In this document: piece by piece, positions 26,403 through 35,469 of the stretch
Layout: each line of letters opens with the position of its first letter
How positions within the stretch are numbered: position 1 is the stretch's first letter
Source: Dyella_B nitratireducens
GTDB taxonomy: Bacteria > Pseudomonadota > Gammaproteobacteria > Xanthomonadales > Rhodanobacteraceae
Reading direction: 5' to 3'
Assembly: GCF_049532905.1 (NCBI RefSeq)
Contig: NZ_CP064032.1
Span: forward strand, 3,534,001 to 3,598,000
DNA length: 64,000 nt
Notes under the pieces: model-generated
What the model saw: the letters and a program-made list of their open reading frames with translations, nothing else
Told to the model about the DNA's origin: nothing
Databases searched by the model: none
Position numbers and translations under genes: made by a program

Positions 26403-27251
26403 TCACCGAGTGGTCTGCTGCGAGAGACGCCGCAGGCGTTCCTGGGCCAATTTGGCCGCATTGGAATTGGGATACTTGCTCACCACCGACTTGAGCGTGG
26501 CGATGCCGGCATCCGTCTGCTTCATTTCCAACTGGCTATAGCCGAGCTTGAGCGTGGCATCCGGTGCTTTTTCGCTTTGCGGATATTGGCTCAGCAGACG
26601 CTTGAAGGCTTCCACGGCCACCTGGTAGTTGGTCGTGGCGTAGTAAGACTCACCCAGCCAATAGAACGCATTCGACGTCAGCCCGTCGTTGGGGTATTTC
26701 TGGATGAACTCACGAAACCCGCGCGATGACGAGACGTAATCGCCGGCGCGCAAGGATTTGAATGCGGTGTTGTATGCATTGAGCGCGGCTGCCTTCTCGG
26801 CTGCCGATTCGGCCGGGGCCGCAGGCGCGGAGGCTGCGGGTGGCGCGGCGGCGGAAGCCGCGGTGCCGGGTGTTGATGCACTCGCCGCAGGGGGCGCGCT
26901 TGACGACGGTGCCGGGTTGGCGCTGCCCTGTTTTTCAAGGCGGCCGACGCGGCTATCAAGATCGGAGTACTGGGCCTTGCTCTGATCCTGCAACTGCTGC
27001 ACTTGATGTTGCAGTTCTTCGATCTGGCCTTGCATCTGCTGCATCGTCTGCTGCATTTGCTGCAGCTGATTGAGCTGGTTGACCTTGTTCTGATCCTGGT
27101 TCTGCTGTTGCTGCTCGAGGCGCGCAACGCGGTCGGCCAGGCTCATGGGAGAGTTCTGAGCGTGTGCAGGTGCCATAAACAGCATGGCGGACGCCAAGGC
27201 GCCCGCCATGCTGAGATTGGCCATGAAGCGATTAGCCAACCAACACACCAT
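26403..27251 (-). CDS. cpoB: Cell-division coordinator CpoB (YbgF), Tol-Pal system
   Basis: CpoB is a periplasmic protein that links peptidoglycan synthesis to Tol-Pal-driven outer-membrane constriction. The start ATG shares one base with the pal stop (TAATG). A signal peptide (LSMAGALASAMLFMAPAHAQ) is followed by a coiled coil rich in Gln (VARLEQQQQNQDQNKVNQLN and on). Then comes an Ala/Pro/Ser linker and C-terminal TPRs from about residue 160 (AYNTAFKSLRAGDYVSS, FYWLGESYYATTNYQVAVEA). The 282-residue length is normal. A longer frame begins inside pal and is not used. Confidence 0.95.
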   Translation of the reverse strand: MVCWLANRFMANLSMAGALASAMLFMAPAHAQNSPMSLADRVARLEQQQQNQDQNKVNQLNQLQQMQQTMQQMQGQIEELQHQVQQLQDQSKAQYSDLDSRVGRLEKQGSANPAPSSSAPPAASASTPGTAASAAAPPAASAPAAPAESAAEKAAALNAYNTAFKSLRAGDYVSSSRGFREFIQKYPNDGLTSNAFYWLGESYYATTNYQVAVEAFKRLLSQYPQSEKAPDATLKLGYSQLEMKQTDAGIATLKSVVSKYPNSNAAKLAQERLRRLSQQTTR

Positions 27252-27760
27252 TATGTCGCGGTGTAGACGATTTCGACGCGACGGTTCTTGCTCCAGCAAT
27301 CTTCGTTGTGCTCACGGCACACCGGCTTCTCTTTGCCGTAGCTGATCACGCTGATCTGGCTGGAGGACGCGCCATTGGCCTGCAGGCCGCTGGACACGGC
27401 GTTACCACGACGCTCGCCCAGGCCCAGGTTGTATTCACGCGTACCGCGCTCGTCGGCATTGCCTTCCAGGCGCATGCGAGCGGTCGGCACGTCCTGCAGG
27501 AACTTGGCGTGGCACTGCATGTACTGCTGGAACTCCGGCTTCACTTCGTCCTTGTCGAAATCGAAGTAAATGGTGCGGACCTTCAGGCAGGCATCGGTGT
27601 CGAGGTCAGCGGCGGTGTACTTGTGCTCACCGGTCTGGGCAGGGGCTTCCTGCTGGGTTTCCTGCTGCTGCGGCTGAGGCTTCACTTCCTGCTTCTTGGA
27701 GCAAGCGGCCGCACCGACACAGAGCAGGGCGACCAGGGCGATACGAACGGTCTTATTCAT
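27251..27760 (-). CDS. pal: Peptidoglycan-associated lipoprotein Pal
   Basis: The lipobox is LCVGAAAC, with Cys at residue 20. After a Gln/Glu-rich linker, an OmpA-like domain binds diaminopimelate in peptidoglycan: IYFDFDKDEVKPEF, LEGNADERGTREYNLGLGER and NRRVEIVY. The 169-residue length is typical. Pal anchors the outer membrane and is the partner of TolB. It follows tolB after a 249-base gap that holds a strong palindrome, so it may have its own expression level. Confidence 0.97.
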   Translation of the reverse strand: MNKTVRIALVALLCVGAAACSKKQEVKPQPQQQETQQEAPAQTGEHKYTAADLDTDACLKVRTIYFDFDKDEVKPEFQQYMQCHAKFLQDVPTARMRLEGNADERGTREYNLGLGERRGNAVSSGLQANGASSSQISVISYGKEKPVCREHNEDCWSKNRRVEIVYTAT

Positions 27761-27977
27761 GGTGACGTTCCTTCAAACGGGTTTGATTTCCGACAGTCAA
27801 TGACGATTGCGGTTACGGGTCAGTCGTCGCCGGTGGGCCGGCTGTTGTTTTGTTTTTTCTTGCTTCTACAAACTACGGCCACGCATTGTACTGCAGAGGC
27901 CACCAAAACAGACATGGCAAACGGTCACGCCCGACCGGAACATTCGCATGCTCCGGCCCCTCCTCGGGTCTTCCAGC

Positions 27978-27998
27978 CGCAAGCCTTGAAGGCTTGCG
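27978..27998. other. Perfect palindrome in the tolB-pal gap
   Basis: CGCAAGCCTT and AAGGCTTGCG flank a single G, forming a 10-bp inverted repeat 11 bases past the tolB stop. No U-tract follows on the minus strand, so it is not a standard terminator. It could be an mRNA-stabilising or partly terminating hairpin within the tol-pal operon. The remaining gap (27761-27977) shows nothing recognisable. Confidence 0.55.
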
Positions 27999-28009
27999 AC
28001 GGGGTTACA

Positions 28010-29329
28010 TTATTGCTTGCGATAGGGTCCCCAGGCCGGCTCACGGACGTCGCCGTCTGCAAGCGCCAGGCGCTGACGCACCAGGCCGTCGTTCGATACG
28101 GCGTAAAGCACGTCTCGGGTTCCATCGGTGGCGGCGTAGATCAACATGCTGGCGTTCGGCGCGAAGCTTGGCGATTCGTCAATCGGACCGGGTGAGATGA
28201 AGCGCACCTGCCCACCGAGGCTCTGGTCCATGATGGCGATACGATACACGTTCCCGTTGGCCTGCACCATGGCAATCTGCTTGCCGTCATAGCTGATCGC
28301 GGAGTCCAGATTCTGCTGTCCCTGGAAGCTGATGCGCTCAGGCGTGCCCCCGCTCGCAGAAACGCGATAGATCTGCGGCTTGCCGGACCGGTCGGAGGTG
28401 AAGTAGACGCTCTGGCCATCCGGCGCCCAGACCGGCTCGGTATTGATGGCAAGGCTGCGGGTCAGGCGGGTTTCCTGACGAGAACCCAGGTCCATCACGT
28501 AGATCTCTGGGTTACCGGTATAAGAAAGCGCAAGCGCCAGCTTGGTACCGTCGGGCGACCAGGCAGGCGCACCGTTGATGCCCTTGGCACGACCTGAAAT
28601 CAGCTGTCGGGCACCGGTGGTGATGTTCTGGATGTAGATCGCCGAGTTGCCGCTTTCGAACGACACGTAGGCAATGCGCGTGCCATCCGGCGACCACTTG
28701 GGCGACAGCAATGCCTCATGCGAGCGCGCCACCACCTGCGGGTTGTAGCCATCCGAATCGGCCACGATCAGCGAATAGGTGGCGTTGTTGCCGCTACCCA
28801 CCATGGTCACGTAGGCGATGCGCGTCCAGAAAGCGCCGGGGATGCCAGTGATCTGCTGGAAGATTTTGTCGGCGATCTGATGCGCGACGCTGCGCAGATC
28901 GCTGGTGGCAGCCGGCGACATGGCCTCACCCAGCAGGCGTTGCTGGCGGTTGACGTCCCACAGCTCGTATTCCACCGTCACCATGCCATTGCCGGCATCC
29001 TTGATGCGGCCGATCACGATGTAATCCTGCTTGAGCAAACGCCAGGTAGCGAACTTGATGTCCGAACCCTGGGTGGGCTGCTCAACGATTTCGCTGACCG
29101 CCAGCGAGCGGAATTTGCCGCAGCGGTTGAGGTCGTTGCGAATGACGTCGGCAACGTCGGTGGGCAGCGGCGCGCCCTGCTGGGCAAACGGCACCACGGC
29201 GATCGGCGTGGCCGACTTGGTGCCGCCGACAATCTGCACGTTCAGCGCCTGGCCAAAGGCGGGCCCCGTCACCAGCGCTGCGATCAGCAGCAGGGCGAGG
29301 GTCAATAACGATCGGGATGATCTGCGCAT
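28010..29329 (-). CDS. tolB: Tol-Pal periplasmic protein TolB
   Basis: A signal peptide (SLLTLALLLIAALVTGPAFG) precedes an N-terminal domain (VQIVGGTKSATPIAVVPFAQ) and a six-bladed beta-propeller of TolB repeats, for example SPKWSPDGTRIAYVSFESG, APAWSPDGTKLALALSYTG and EPVWAPDGQSVYFTSDRSG. TolB shuttles between Pal and TolA. The ATG at 29329 is preferred because it opens directly on the signal peptide 10 bases after the tolA stop; the longer frame begins inside tolA. Length is 439 residues. Confidence 0.97.
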   Translation of the reverse strand: MRRSSRSLLTLALLLIAALVTGPAFGQALNVQIVGGTKSATPIAVVPFAQQGAPLPTDVADVIRNDLNRCGKFRSLAVSEIVEQPTQGSDIKFATWRLLKQDYIVIGRIKDAGNGMVTVEYELWDVNRQQRLLGEAMSPAATSDLRSVAHQIADKIFQQITGIPGAFWTRIAYVTMVGSGNNATYSLIVADSDGYNPQVVARSHEALLSPKWSPDGTRIAYVSFESGNSAIYIQNITTGARQLISGRAKGINGAPAWSPDGTKLALALSYTGNPEIYVMDLGSRQETRLTRSLAINTEPVWAPDGQSVYFTSDRSGKPQIYRVSASGGTPERISFQGQQNLDSAISYDGKQIAMVQANGNVYRIAIMDQSLGGQVRFISPGPIDESPSFAPNASMLIYAATDGTRDVLYAVSNDGLVRQRLALADGDVREPAWGPYRKQ

Positions 29330-29339
29330 GGGAACTTGC

Positions 29340-30278
29340 TCACTGCGGAATGAAGGTGAAGTCGATTTCGCGCCGGAACACGCTTTCGAAACCCTGGTAA
29401 GGCAGCGGTTGCGCGCGTAACACGGCATCCTCTACGGATTTCTTGCCGGCTGCATCATACGGGCAGTTGGGTGATGCCTTGGCGCTCAGCACTTGGCCAC
29501 CAGGAATTTGCACGATGTGAACCACGCATGGAGCGTTTGGCATGTTATCCGGCCTGATCCAATTCTGCGTGACGGCGTTCTGAACTGCGGCCATGTATTG
29601 CGACAAGAGCGTGCTGTTGGAGTTGTTGCCGGTCTGGCGCTGCGCGGCGTCAGGCAGGTTTTCCAGCCCGTTCAACTGCGCATTCTTTTGATCCTCAAGC
29701 TGCTGTTTGGCCTGCTTGGCCTTGTTGGCAGCCTTTTGCGTTTGCGCGGAGGCGGCGTCGAGCTGCTTGAACATCTCATCCACCTTTTCCTGCTCGGCTT
29801 TCTTCTTGGCCGCCTGGGCGTCCAACTCAGCCTGACGCTGACGCTCTTTTTCTTCCTGTTCTTTCTTGGCGTTCTCGGCCTTTTGCAAGGCATCCTGTAC
29901 CACGCGCTCCTGATCCACCACGTCCGGATGCTCCGGTGGCGGTGGCAGCTGGCTCGGCTTGGGTTGCTGCATCGGCGGGGGTGGCGGCGGCGGTACGGAG
30001 GGCGGTGGCGGCACCGTGTTCGGTATCGGCTTCACCTTCTCTGATTTCGGCGGTGGCGCAGCGGTATTGCCGATCAGCGTGGCCTCGATCACCGGACCGC
30101 TGAGCTGCAGTGGCGGCGGCGTACAGGTGATTGGGTTGGGCAGATGCAGCACACTGAGAAACTTCTCGTACGAGGTACAAGACAGCATGGCCAGAAACAG
30201 GAAGGCCACGATACCAAGATGGAGTACCGCCGACAGCGCGACCGCGAGCGGCGTGCCCTTCGAATTACGGTCGTCCAT
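29340..30278 (-). CDS. tolA: Tol-Pal energy-transducing protein TolA
   Basis: TolA spans the periplasm and transmits proton-motive force from TolQR. An N-terminal transmembrane helix (LAVALSAVLHLGIVAFLFLA) is followed by a Pro-rich stretch (VPPPPPPPMQQPKPSQLPPP). Then comes a long charged helix rich in Ala, Lys, Glu and Gln (about residues 120-190) and a small C-terminal domain (WIRPDNMPNAPCVVHIVQIP). The start MDDRNSKGT at 30278 overlaps tolR by 14 bases; an ATG two codons upstream is also possible. Confidence 0.95.
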   Translation of the reverse strand: MDDRNSKGTPLAVALSAVLHLGIVAFLFLAMLSCTSYEKFLSVLHLPNPITCTPPPLQLSGPVIEATLIGNTAAPPPKSEKVKPIPNTVPPPPSVPPPPPPPMQQPKPSQLPPPPEHPDVVDQERVVQDALQKAENAKKEQEEKERQRQAELDAQAAKKKAEQEKVDEMFKQLDAASAQTQKAANKAKQAKQQLEDQKNAQLNGLENLPDAAQRQTGNNSNSTLLSQYMAAVQNAVTQNWIRPDNMPNAPCVVHIVQIPGGQVLSAKASPNCPYDAAGKKSVEDAVLRAQPLPYQGFESVFRREIDFTFIPQ

Positions 30279-30717
30279 TCGCATTCGGGCTGCCTGACTC
30301 CGGCGCACTCATCAAACCGACCTTGGCCACGCCAGCCTGCTGCAACAAGGCCAGCACCTGGTACACGCCGTCATACTTGCCGTTGCGATCGCCCGCGACC
30401 AGCACGCTCACATCCGGATTCTGCTTGACGAACGCGCCGACCTTCACCTTCAGCGCATCGGCGTCGATGGGTTCCTTTTTGCTGGTGCCCAGGGTGAGAT
30501 ACATCTGGCCTTGGGTATCGACCGAAACAATCACCGGTTCTTTCTTGTCCTGCAGCGACTTGGCGTTGGCTTGCGGCAAGTTGACGTCGACGTTGGCGTT
30601 GAGCATCGGCGCGGTGACCATGAAGATGATCAGCAGCACGAGCATCACGTCGATGTAAGGCACGACGTTGATTTCGGATTTGAGCTTTAAACGCTTATGG
30701 CGCGCGGAGCTGAGCAT
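30265..30717 (-). CDS. tolR: Tol-Pal ExbD-family protein TolR
   Basis: TolR is a 150-residue inner-membrane protein with one N-terminal transmembrane helix. The segment INVVPYIDVMLVLLIIFMVT contains the conserved proton-channel Asp. The periplasmic ExbD/TolR domain ends in VYQVLALLQQAGVAKVGLMS. It works with TolQ as the proton-driven motor. It lies 12 bases after tolQ, and its end overlaps tolA. Confidence 0.97.
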   Translation of the reverse strand: MLSSARHKRLKLKSEINVVPYIDVMLVLLIIFMVTAPMLNANVDVNLPQANAKSLQDKKEPVIVSVDTQGQMYLTLGTSKKEPIDADALKVKVGAFVKQNPDVSVLVAGDRNGKYDGVYQVLALLQQAGVAKVGLMSAPESGSPNANGRP

Positions 30718-30729
30718 GGTCGCGGCCTC

Positions 30730-31416
30730 TTAGTGATTGTCGTCGATCTGGATCTGCCGCTGCAGTACCGAGGAGAACTCTTCCTGGAACACTTCGTAGC
30801 GCGAGGCGACACGCTCCACCTTGTTGGCGTAGCGGTTGTAAGCCCATACCGCCGGGATCGCGGCGAACAGGCCCATCGCGGTGGCAATCAACGCTTCGGA
30901 GATGTGCGGCGCCACCACGGCGATGGTGACGTCCTTCATTTCACCCAGGCCCTGGAAGGCGCCCATGATGCCCCACACGGTACCGAACAAGCCCACGTAG
31001 GGGCTGATGGAACCGACGTTGGCAAGGAATTCCAGGTTGCGCTCGAGCAGGCCGATCTCCTTGGTGCCGGCCACGCGCATGGCACGCTCGGAGCCTTCGA
31101 TCACGGTGCGCACGTCGGCGCCGCGACGCTGGCGCTGGCGCACGAATTCACGAAAGCCCGACTCGAAGATGCTTTCCATGCCGCCGGTGTCGCCACCGTT
31201 GTTGCTGACTTCGCGGAACAGTTGCGCGAGGTCGGCGCCCGACCAGAAGCGCTCCTCGAAGGATTCGGCGTTGTTCATCGCCGCCTTCAACTGCGCGTAC
31301 TTGCGGATGATGATCACCCAGGACAGGAAGGAGAACACCAGCAACGCCAGCATCACCAGTTTTACTGGCCAGCTTGCGTCCGAAACGATCTCGAAAACGT
31401 TCAATCCACCGTTCAT
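30730..31416 (-). CDS. tolQ: Tol-Pal ExbB-family protein TolQ
   Basis: Three transmembrane segments are visible: VKLVMLALLVFSFLSWVIII, the central GSISPYVGLFGTVWGIMGAF region, and ALIATAMGLFAAIPAVWAYN. The last two line the proton channel with TolR. The start at 31416 (MNGGLNVFEIV) is preferred over a GTG six codons upstream because it matches the usual TolQ N-terminus and has GGAGAG before it. Length is 228 residues. Confidence 0.96.
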   Translation of the reverse strand: MNGGLNVFEIVSDASWPVKLVMLALLVFSFLSWVIIIRKYAQLKAAMNNAESFEERFWSGADLAQLFREVSNNGGDTGGMESIFESGFREFVRQRQRRGADVRTVIEGSERAMRVAGTKEIGLLERNLEFLANVGSISPYVGLFGTVWGIMGAFQGLGEMKDVTIAVVAPHISEALIATAMGLFAAIPAVWAYNRYANKVERVASRYEVFQEEFSSVLQRQIQIDDNH

Positions 31417-31475
31417 GGCTTGGGGGCTCTCCACCGCATAGGGCTATCTCAAGTACTTAAGACCGGATGTGAGGA

Positions 31476-31886
31476 TCAACCTCGAGCAATCCGGCCCATG
31501 ATGTCTTCCGGGATCCGGGCGGGCTGCATTCTTGCCAAGTCCACGCAAGCCGCACGTACCTGCGCCTTGATGAGCACGGCGCCATCCACCCGGTGAATCG
31601 ATTGCGCGAAAAGAATACTGGCTGAACGACGATCTTTGACTTCCACCGCCACCGTCAGTTCATCGTCCAGCAGGGCGGGCCTGAGGAAGTCGATCTCCAT
31701 CCGGTGCACCATGAAGGCCAGCCCGGTCGCCTGTTTGAACGCCATCTGGTCCACGCCCAGGGCACGCAACCACTCCGTGCGGGCGCGTTCCAGGAAGCGC
31801 AGGTAGCTGGCGTGGTACACCACCCCGCCGGCGTCGGTGTCCTCCCAGTACACGCGCACCGGCCAGGTAAAAGCTGTTTCAGACAT
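31476..31886 (-). CDS. ybgC: Acyl-CoA thioesterase YbgC (Tol-Pal associated)
   Basis: This is a hot-dog-fold thioesterase of 136 residues. VYWEDTDAGGVVYHASYLRF holds the conserved catalytic Asp and the following His-bearing loop. The reported family role is hydrolysis of short acyl-CoA or acyl-ACP thioesters near the Tol-Pal machinery. The start at 31886 (MSETAFTWPVRVYW) overlaps ruvB by 8 bases; the in-frame ATG at 31898 would add four residues. It is the first Tol-Pal gene downstream of ruvB. Confidence 0.93.
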   Translation of the reverse strand: MSETAFTWPVRVYWEDTDAGGVVYHASYLRFLERARTEWLRALGVDQMAFKQATGLAFMVHRMEIDFLRPALLDDELTVAVEVKDRRSASILFAQSIHRVDGAVLIKAQVRAACVDLARMQPARIPEDIMGRIARG

Positions 31887-32925
31887 CGGAACCGCCATTG
31901 AAAAGATCACCCGGCTGCGGTTGTCGCGGCGGGGGCGTGAGCCCAAGGTGACGCCAGGCTTTCGCGCTGGCCATCCGTCCGCGCGCCGTGCGAATAAGGA
32001 AGCCTTGCTGGATCAGGTAGGGCTCGACCACATCTTCCAGCGTGCCGCGATCTTCACTTAACGCAGCAGCCAGCGATTCCACACCCACCGGGCCGCCATC
32101 GAAGTTCTCGATGATGATGGTGAGCAGGCGGCGGTCGAGTTCGTCGAAACCTTCGGCATCGACTTTGAGCATGTTCATCGCCGCCTGCGCCGCCTCCAGC
32201 GTGATATGACCATTCGCGCGCACTTCGGCGTAATCGCGCACGCGACGCAACAGGCGGTTGGCGATACGCGGCGTGCCACGCGAGCGGCGCGCGATTTCCT
32301 GCGCGCCATCAACTTCGCAGGGGATACCAAGAATGCGCGCCGAGCGGCGCACGATCGCGGTGAGTTCGTCGGGCGAATAGAACTCCAGGCGCTGCACGAT
32401 GCCGAAGCGATCGCGCAACGGCGCGGTCAACAAACCTGCGCGCGTGGTGGCACCGATCAAGGTGAAAGGTGGCAAGTCCAATTTGATCGAACGCGCGGCA
32501 GGGCCTTCGCCGATCATGATGTCGATCTGGAAATCCTCCATCGCCGGATAGAGCACTTCCTCTACCACCGGCGAGAGGCGATGGATTTCGTCGACGAACA
32601 ACACGTCGTTCTTTTCGAGATTGGTGAGCAGCGCCGCCAGATCACCGGCACGCTCCAGCACCGGGCCGGAGGTGGAACGGATGTTGACACCCAGCTCATT
32701 GGCAATCACATGACTCAACGTGGTCTTGCCCAGGCCAGGTGGCCCGAAGATCAACACATGGTCAAGCGCACCACCACGCTTTTTCGCCGCCTCGATGTAG
32801 ATCGACAACTGCTCGCGCACTGCCTGCTGGCCCAGATACTCGTTGAGACGCTTGGGACGGATCGACGCCTCGAGCGCTTCGTCGTCGAGCTGGGAGGCTG
32901 CAGTGATGATGCGGTGATCGGACAT
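31879..32925 (-). CDS. ruvB: Holliday junction branch-migration ATPase RuvB
   Basis: RuvB is the hexameric AAA+ motor that drives branch migration with RuvA. The N-terminal IRPKRLNEYLGQQAVREQL is typical. Walker A is FGPPGLGKTTL, Walker B is VLFVDEIHRLS and sensor 1 is LIGATTRAGLL. The RuvB-specific winged-helix region ends in IQQGFLIRTARGRMA. The 348-residue length is standard. It is separated from ruvA by kup but stays co-directional. Confidence 0.98.
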   Translation of the reverse strand: MSDHRIITAASQLDDEALEASIRPKRLNEYLGQQAVREQLSIYIEAAKKRGGALDHVLIFGPPGLGKTTLSHVIANELGVNIRSTSGPVLERAGDLAALLTNLEKNDVLFVDEIHRLSPVVEEVLYPAMEDFQIDIMIGEGPAARSIKLDLPPFTLIGATTRAGLLTAPLRDRFGIVQRLEFYSPDELTAIVRRSARILGIPCEVDGAQEIARRSRGTPRIANRLLRRVRDYAEVRANGHITLEAAQAAMNMLKVDAEGFDELDRRLLTIIIENFDGGPVGVESLAAALSEDRGTLEDVVEPYLIQQGFLIRTARGRMASAKAWRHLGLTPPPRQPQPGDLFNGGSDV

Positions 32926-32973
32926 ACGGCGATTATGACGGAGCGCCGAGGTTTAAGGGCGAAGCCCCTGCCC

Positions 32974-34869
32974 TCAAATCTCCAGCTGCGTCCCCAATTC
33001 GATCAAGCGATTGCCGGGAATCTGGAAAAACGCCGTCGCCGGCAACGCGTTGCGCGACATGAAAGCAAACAGCCGATCGCGCCACAGCGCCATGCCCGGA
33101 CGGCGCTTGTCGGCCACGATGTTCTCGCGTGACAGGAAGAAGGTGGTGTCCATCAGGTCGAACGGCAAGCCGCTCTTGGCGCACTTGGACAGCGCCAGCG
33201 GAATGTTCGGGTCCTCGGCAAAGCCGAAGCGAATTTCCAGGCTGTAGAAGTCGCTGCCCAGCGGTGAAAGATGGATGCGCTCGCCGGGGTCGGCTACGGG
33301 GGTTTCCAGTACTTCCACCGTCAGCATGACATTGCGCTCATGCAGCACTTTGTTGTGCTTGAGGTTATGCAGCAACGCATGCGGCACGGCATTCTGGTTG
33401 GCAGTGAGGAACACGGCAGTGCCCGGCACGCGCAGCGGCGGATGCTCGGCGATGTTGTCGATGAAAGGCGCCAAGGCTAATCCACCTTGCTTGATCTCGC
33501 GCACCACCAGCTCGCGGCCGCGACGCCAGGTGGTCATCACGATGAACACACCCAGACCCAGCACCAACGGGAACCAGCCACCTGCTTCGACCTTCAGCAG
33601 ATTGGCACCGAAGAACGACAGGTCGATAACCAACAAAATCGCACCCACCAGAATCACCAGCGGCAGGGGCCAGCCCCACTGATGGCGCGCGACGAACAAT
33701 GCCAGCATGGTGGTGATGCTCATCGTGCCGGTCACGGCGATACCGTAAGCCGCACTCAAGGCATCGGAGCTGCCGAAGCCCACCACTGCTGCCAGCACCA
33801 TCACCAGCAGGAAGGCATTGATCCACGGCACGAAAATCTGTCCGGACATTTCGCGCGAGGTATGCACCACAGGCATACGCATCGAGTAACCCAGGGACAT
33901 GGCTTCACGCGTCATCGAAAACGCGCCGGAAATCACCGCTTGCGACGCAATCACGGTCGCCACCGTAGCCAGGCCGACCATCGGATACAGAAACACCGAC
34001 GGCACCGCCTTGAAGAACGGGTTGTCGATAGCACTGGGATCACGCAACAGCAACGCACCCTGGCCAAAATAATTGAGCACCAGCGCCGGCAAAATGAAAT
34101 AAAACCAAGCGATGCGAATGGGGTGCTTACCAAAATGCCCCATGTCTGCATACAGCGCTTCGGCACCGGTCAGTGCCAGCACCACGCCACCCAAGGCCAC
34201 GAAGGCACCCCAACCGTGATGTTGAAAAAACTCCAGGCCGTAATGCGGAGAAAGCGCGCGCAACACACCCGGGTATTGCTGGATGTTGTACAAACCGATC
34301 AGCGCGATGACGATGAACCACACCACCATCACCGGACCGAACAGTTTGCCCACCTTGTCCGTGCCATGTTTTTGCAGCGCGAACAGAAAGAACAGAATGA
34401 CGGCAGTGACCGGCATCACCCAGTGCGCAAGTCCGGGCGCCGCCACCTTCACGCCTTCCACGGCAGACAACACGGAAATAGCTGGCGTGATCACGCCATC
34501 GCCATAGAACAGCGCCGCACCGAAAATGCCGATGATCGCGAGCAGCCAACGCAATTTCGGCTGTCCACCCACGCCGCGCAGCGCCAACGCCATCAGCGCC
34601 ATGATGCCGCCTTCGCCCTTGTTGTCAGCGCGCATGATGAACACCACGTACTTCAGCGACACCACGATGATCTGCGCCCAAAAGATCAGCGACAGCACAC
34701 CATAGATAGTGTCCGGGTGCGGGGTTTTGCCCTCGTAGCTCAGCGTGGTCTGCAAGGTATAGAGCGGACTCGTGCCGATGTCGCCGTAGACCACGCCGAT
34801 GGCGCCCAGCGCCAGCACGGCCAGTCGTTTCTTGCTATCGGCTTCGACCGTTCCTTGATGACTACCCAC
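32974..34869 (-). CDS. kup: KUP-family potassium transporter
   Basis: A 631-residue low-affinity K+/H+ symporter of the inner membrane. The N-terminal ALGAIGVVYGDIGTSPLYTL is the KUP signature. About 12 transmembrane helices follow, then a cytoplasmic C-terminal domain from about residue 470 (VPGTAVFLTANQNAVPHALL and on). It starts 3 bases after ruvA and ends 48 bases before ruvB, so it is inside the ruv operon. No role in recombination is implied. Confidence 0.96.
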   Translation of the reverse strand: MGSHQGTVEADSKKRLAVLALGAIGVVYGDIGTSPLYTLQTTLSYEGKTPHPDTIYGVLSLIFWAQIIVVSLKYVVFIMRADNKGEGGIMALMALALRGVGGQPKLRWLLAIIGIFGAALFYGDGVITPAISVLSAVEGVKVAAPGLAHWVMPVTAVILFFLFALQKHGTDKVGKLFGPVMVVWFIVIALIGLYNIQQYPGVLRALSPHYGLEFFQHHGWGAFVALGGVVLALTGAEALYADMGHFGKHPIRIAWFYFILPALVLNYFGQGALLLRDPSAIDNPFFKAVPSVFLYPMVGLATVATVIASQAVISGAFSMTREAMSLGYSMRMPVVHTSREMSGQIFVPWINAFLLVMVLAAVVGFGSSDALSAAYGIAVTGTMSITTMLALFVARHQWGWPLPLVILVGAILLVIDLSFFGANLLKVEAGGWFPLVLGLGVFIVMTTWRRGRELVVREIKQGGLALAPFIDNIAEHPPLRVPGTAVFLTANQNAVPHALLHNLKHNKVLHERNVMLTVEVLETPVADPGERIHLSPLGSDFYSLEIRFGFAEDPNIPLALSKCAKSGLPFDLMDTTFFLSRENIVADKRRPGMALWRDRLFAFMSRNALPATAFFQIPGNRLIELGTQLEI

Positions 34870-34872
34870 GGT

Positions 34873-35469
34873 TCAACTCCCAAGTGCGGCGCGTAGCGCC
34901 TTGCGAATAATGGTTTCGGCGCTGTCGCCCTGCTCGGCCACTTTTTGCACCAGCCGGCTTACTTCGGCCGGCTTGTAGCCAAGCTGCTGCAACGCCACGG
35001 TGGCCTCGGCGGCTGGATCGGCCGGTGCACCCGGCGCAGCGGCAAGGCCCGGCATGCTCGCACCAAGACCGTCTACGCGATCGCGCAACTCCACCACGAT
35101 GCGTTCGGCCGTCTTCTTGCCGATGCCGGGAATCTTGGTGAGCGCAACCACGTCGCCAGCCTGCACGAGCCGGGCAAAATCCTGTGTCGACACGCCGGAC
35201 AAAACGGCCAGCGCGGTCTTCGCGCCGATGCCGCTGACCTTCAACAGATTGCGGAACGAAGCGCGTTCGGATTCATGCAAGAAACCGTACAGCGCCACGC
35301 TGTCTTCCTTCACCGCGTAGTGCGTAAGCAGCGTCACTTCCTTGCCGGTTTGCGGCAGGTCGTAAATGGTGGACATGGGTGCTTCCAGTTCATAGCCCAC
35401 ACCACCTACTTCCACCAGCAGCCAAGGCGGCTGCTTCGAAATGAGTGTGCCTCTAAGTCGGCCGATCAT
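34873..35469 (-). CDS. ruvA: Holliday junction-binding protein RuvA
   Basis: RuvA forms tetramers on four-way junctions and recruits RuvB. Domain I starts at MIGRLRGTLISKQPPWLLVE. Domain II has helix-hairpin-helix motifs (LLKVSGIGAKTALAVLSG and LTKIPGIGKKTAERIVVEL). Domain III (ATVALQQLGYKPAEVSRLV) contacts RuvB. The ATG overlaps the ruvC stop in ATGA; a longer frame inside ruvC is not used. Length is 198 residues. Confidence 0.97.
   Translation of the reverse strand: MIGRLRGTLISKQPPWLLVEVGGVGYELEAPMSTIYDLPQTGKEVTLLTHYAVKEDSVALYGFLHESERASFRNLLKVSGIGAKTALAVLSGVSTQDFARLVQAGDVVALTKIPGIGKKTAERIVVELRDRVDGLGASMPGLAAAPGAPADPAAEATVALQQLGYKPAEVSRLVQKVAEQGDSAETIIRKALRAALGS

Noticed and set aside
33487..34896. 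469-residue open frame opposite kup
   Set aside because: His/Gln/Arg-rich mirror translation of transmembrane codons, with no protein-like features.
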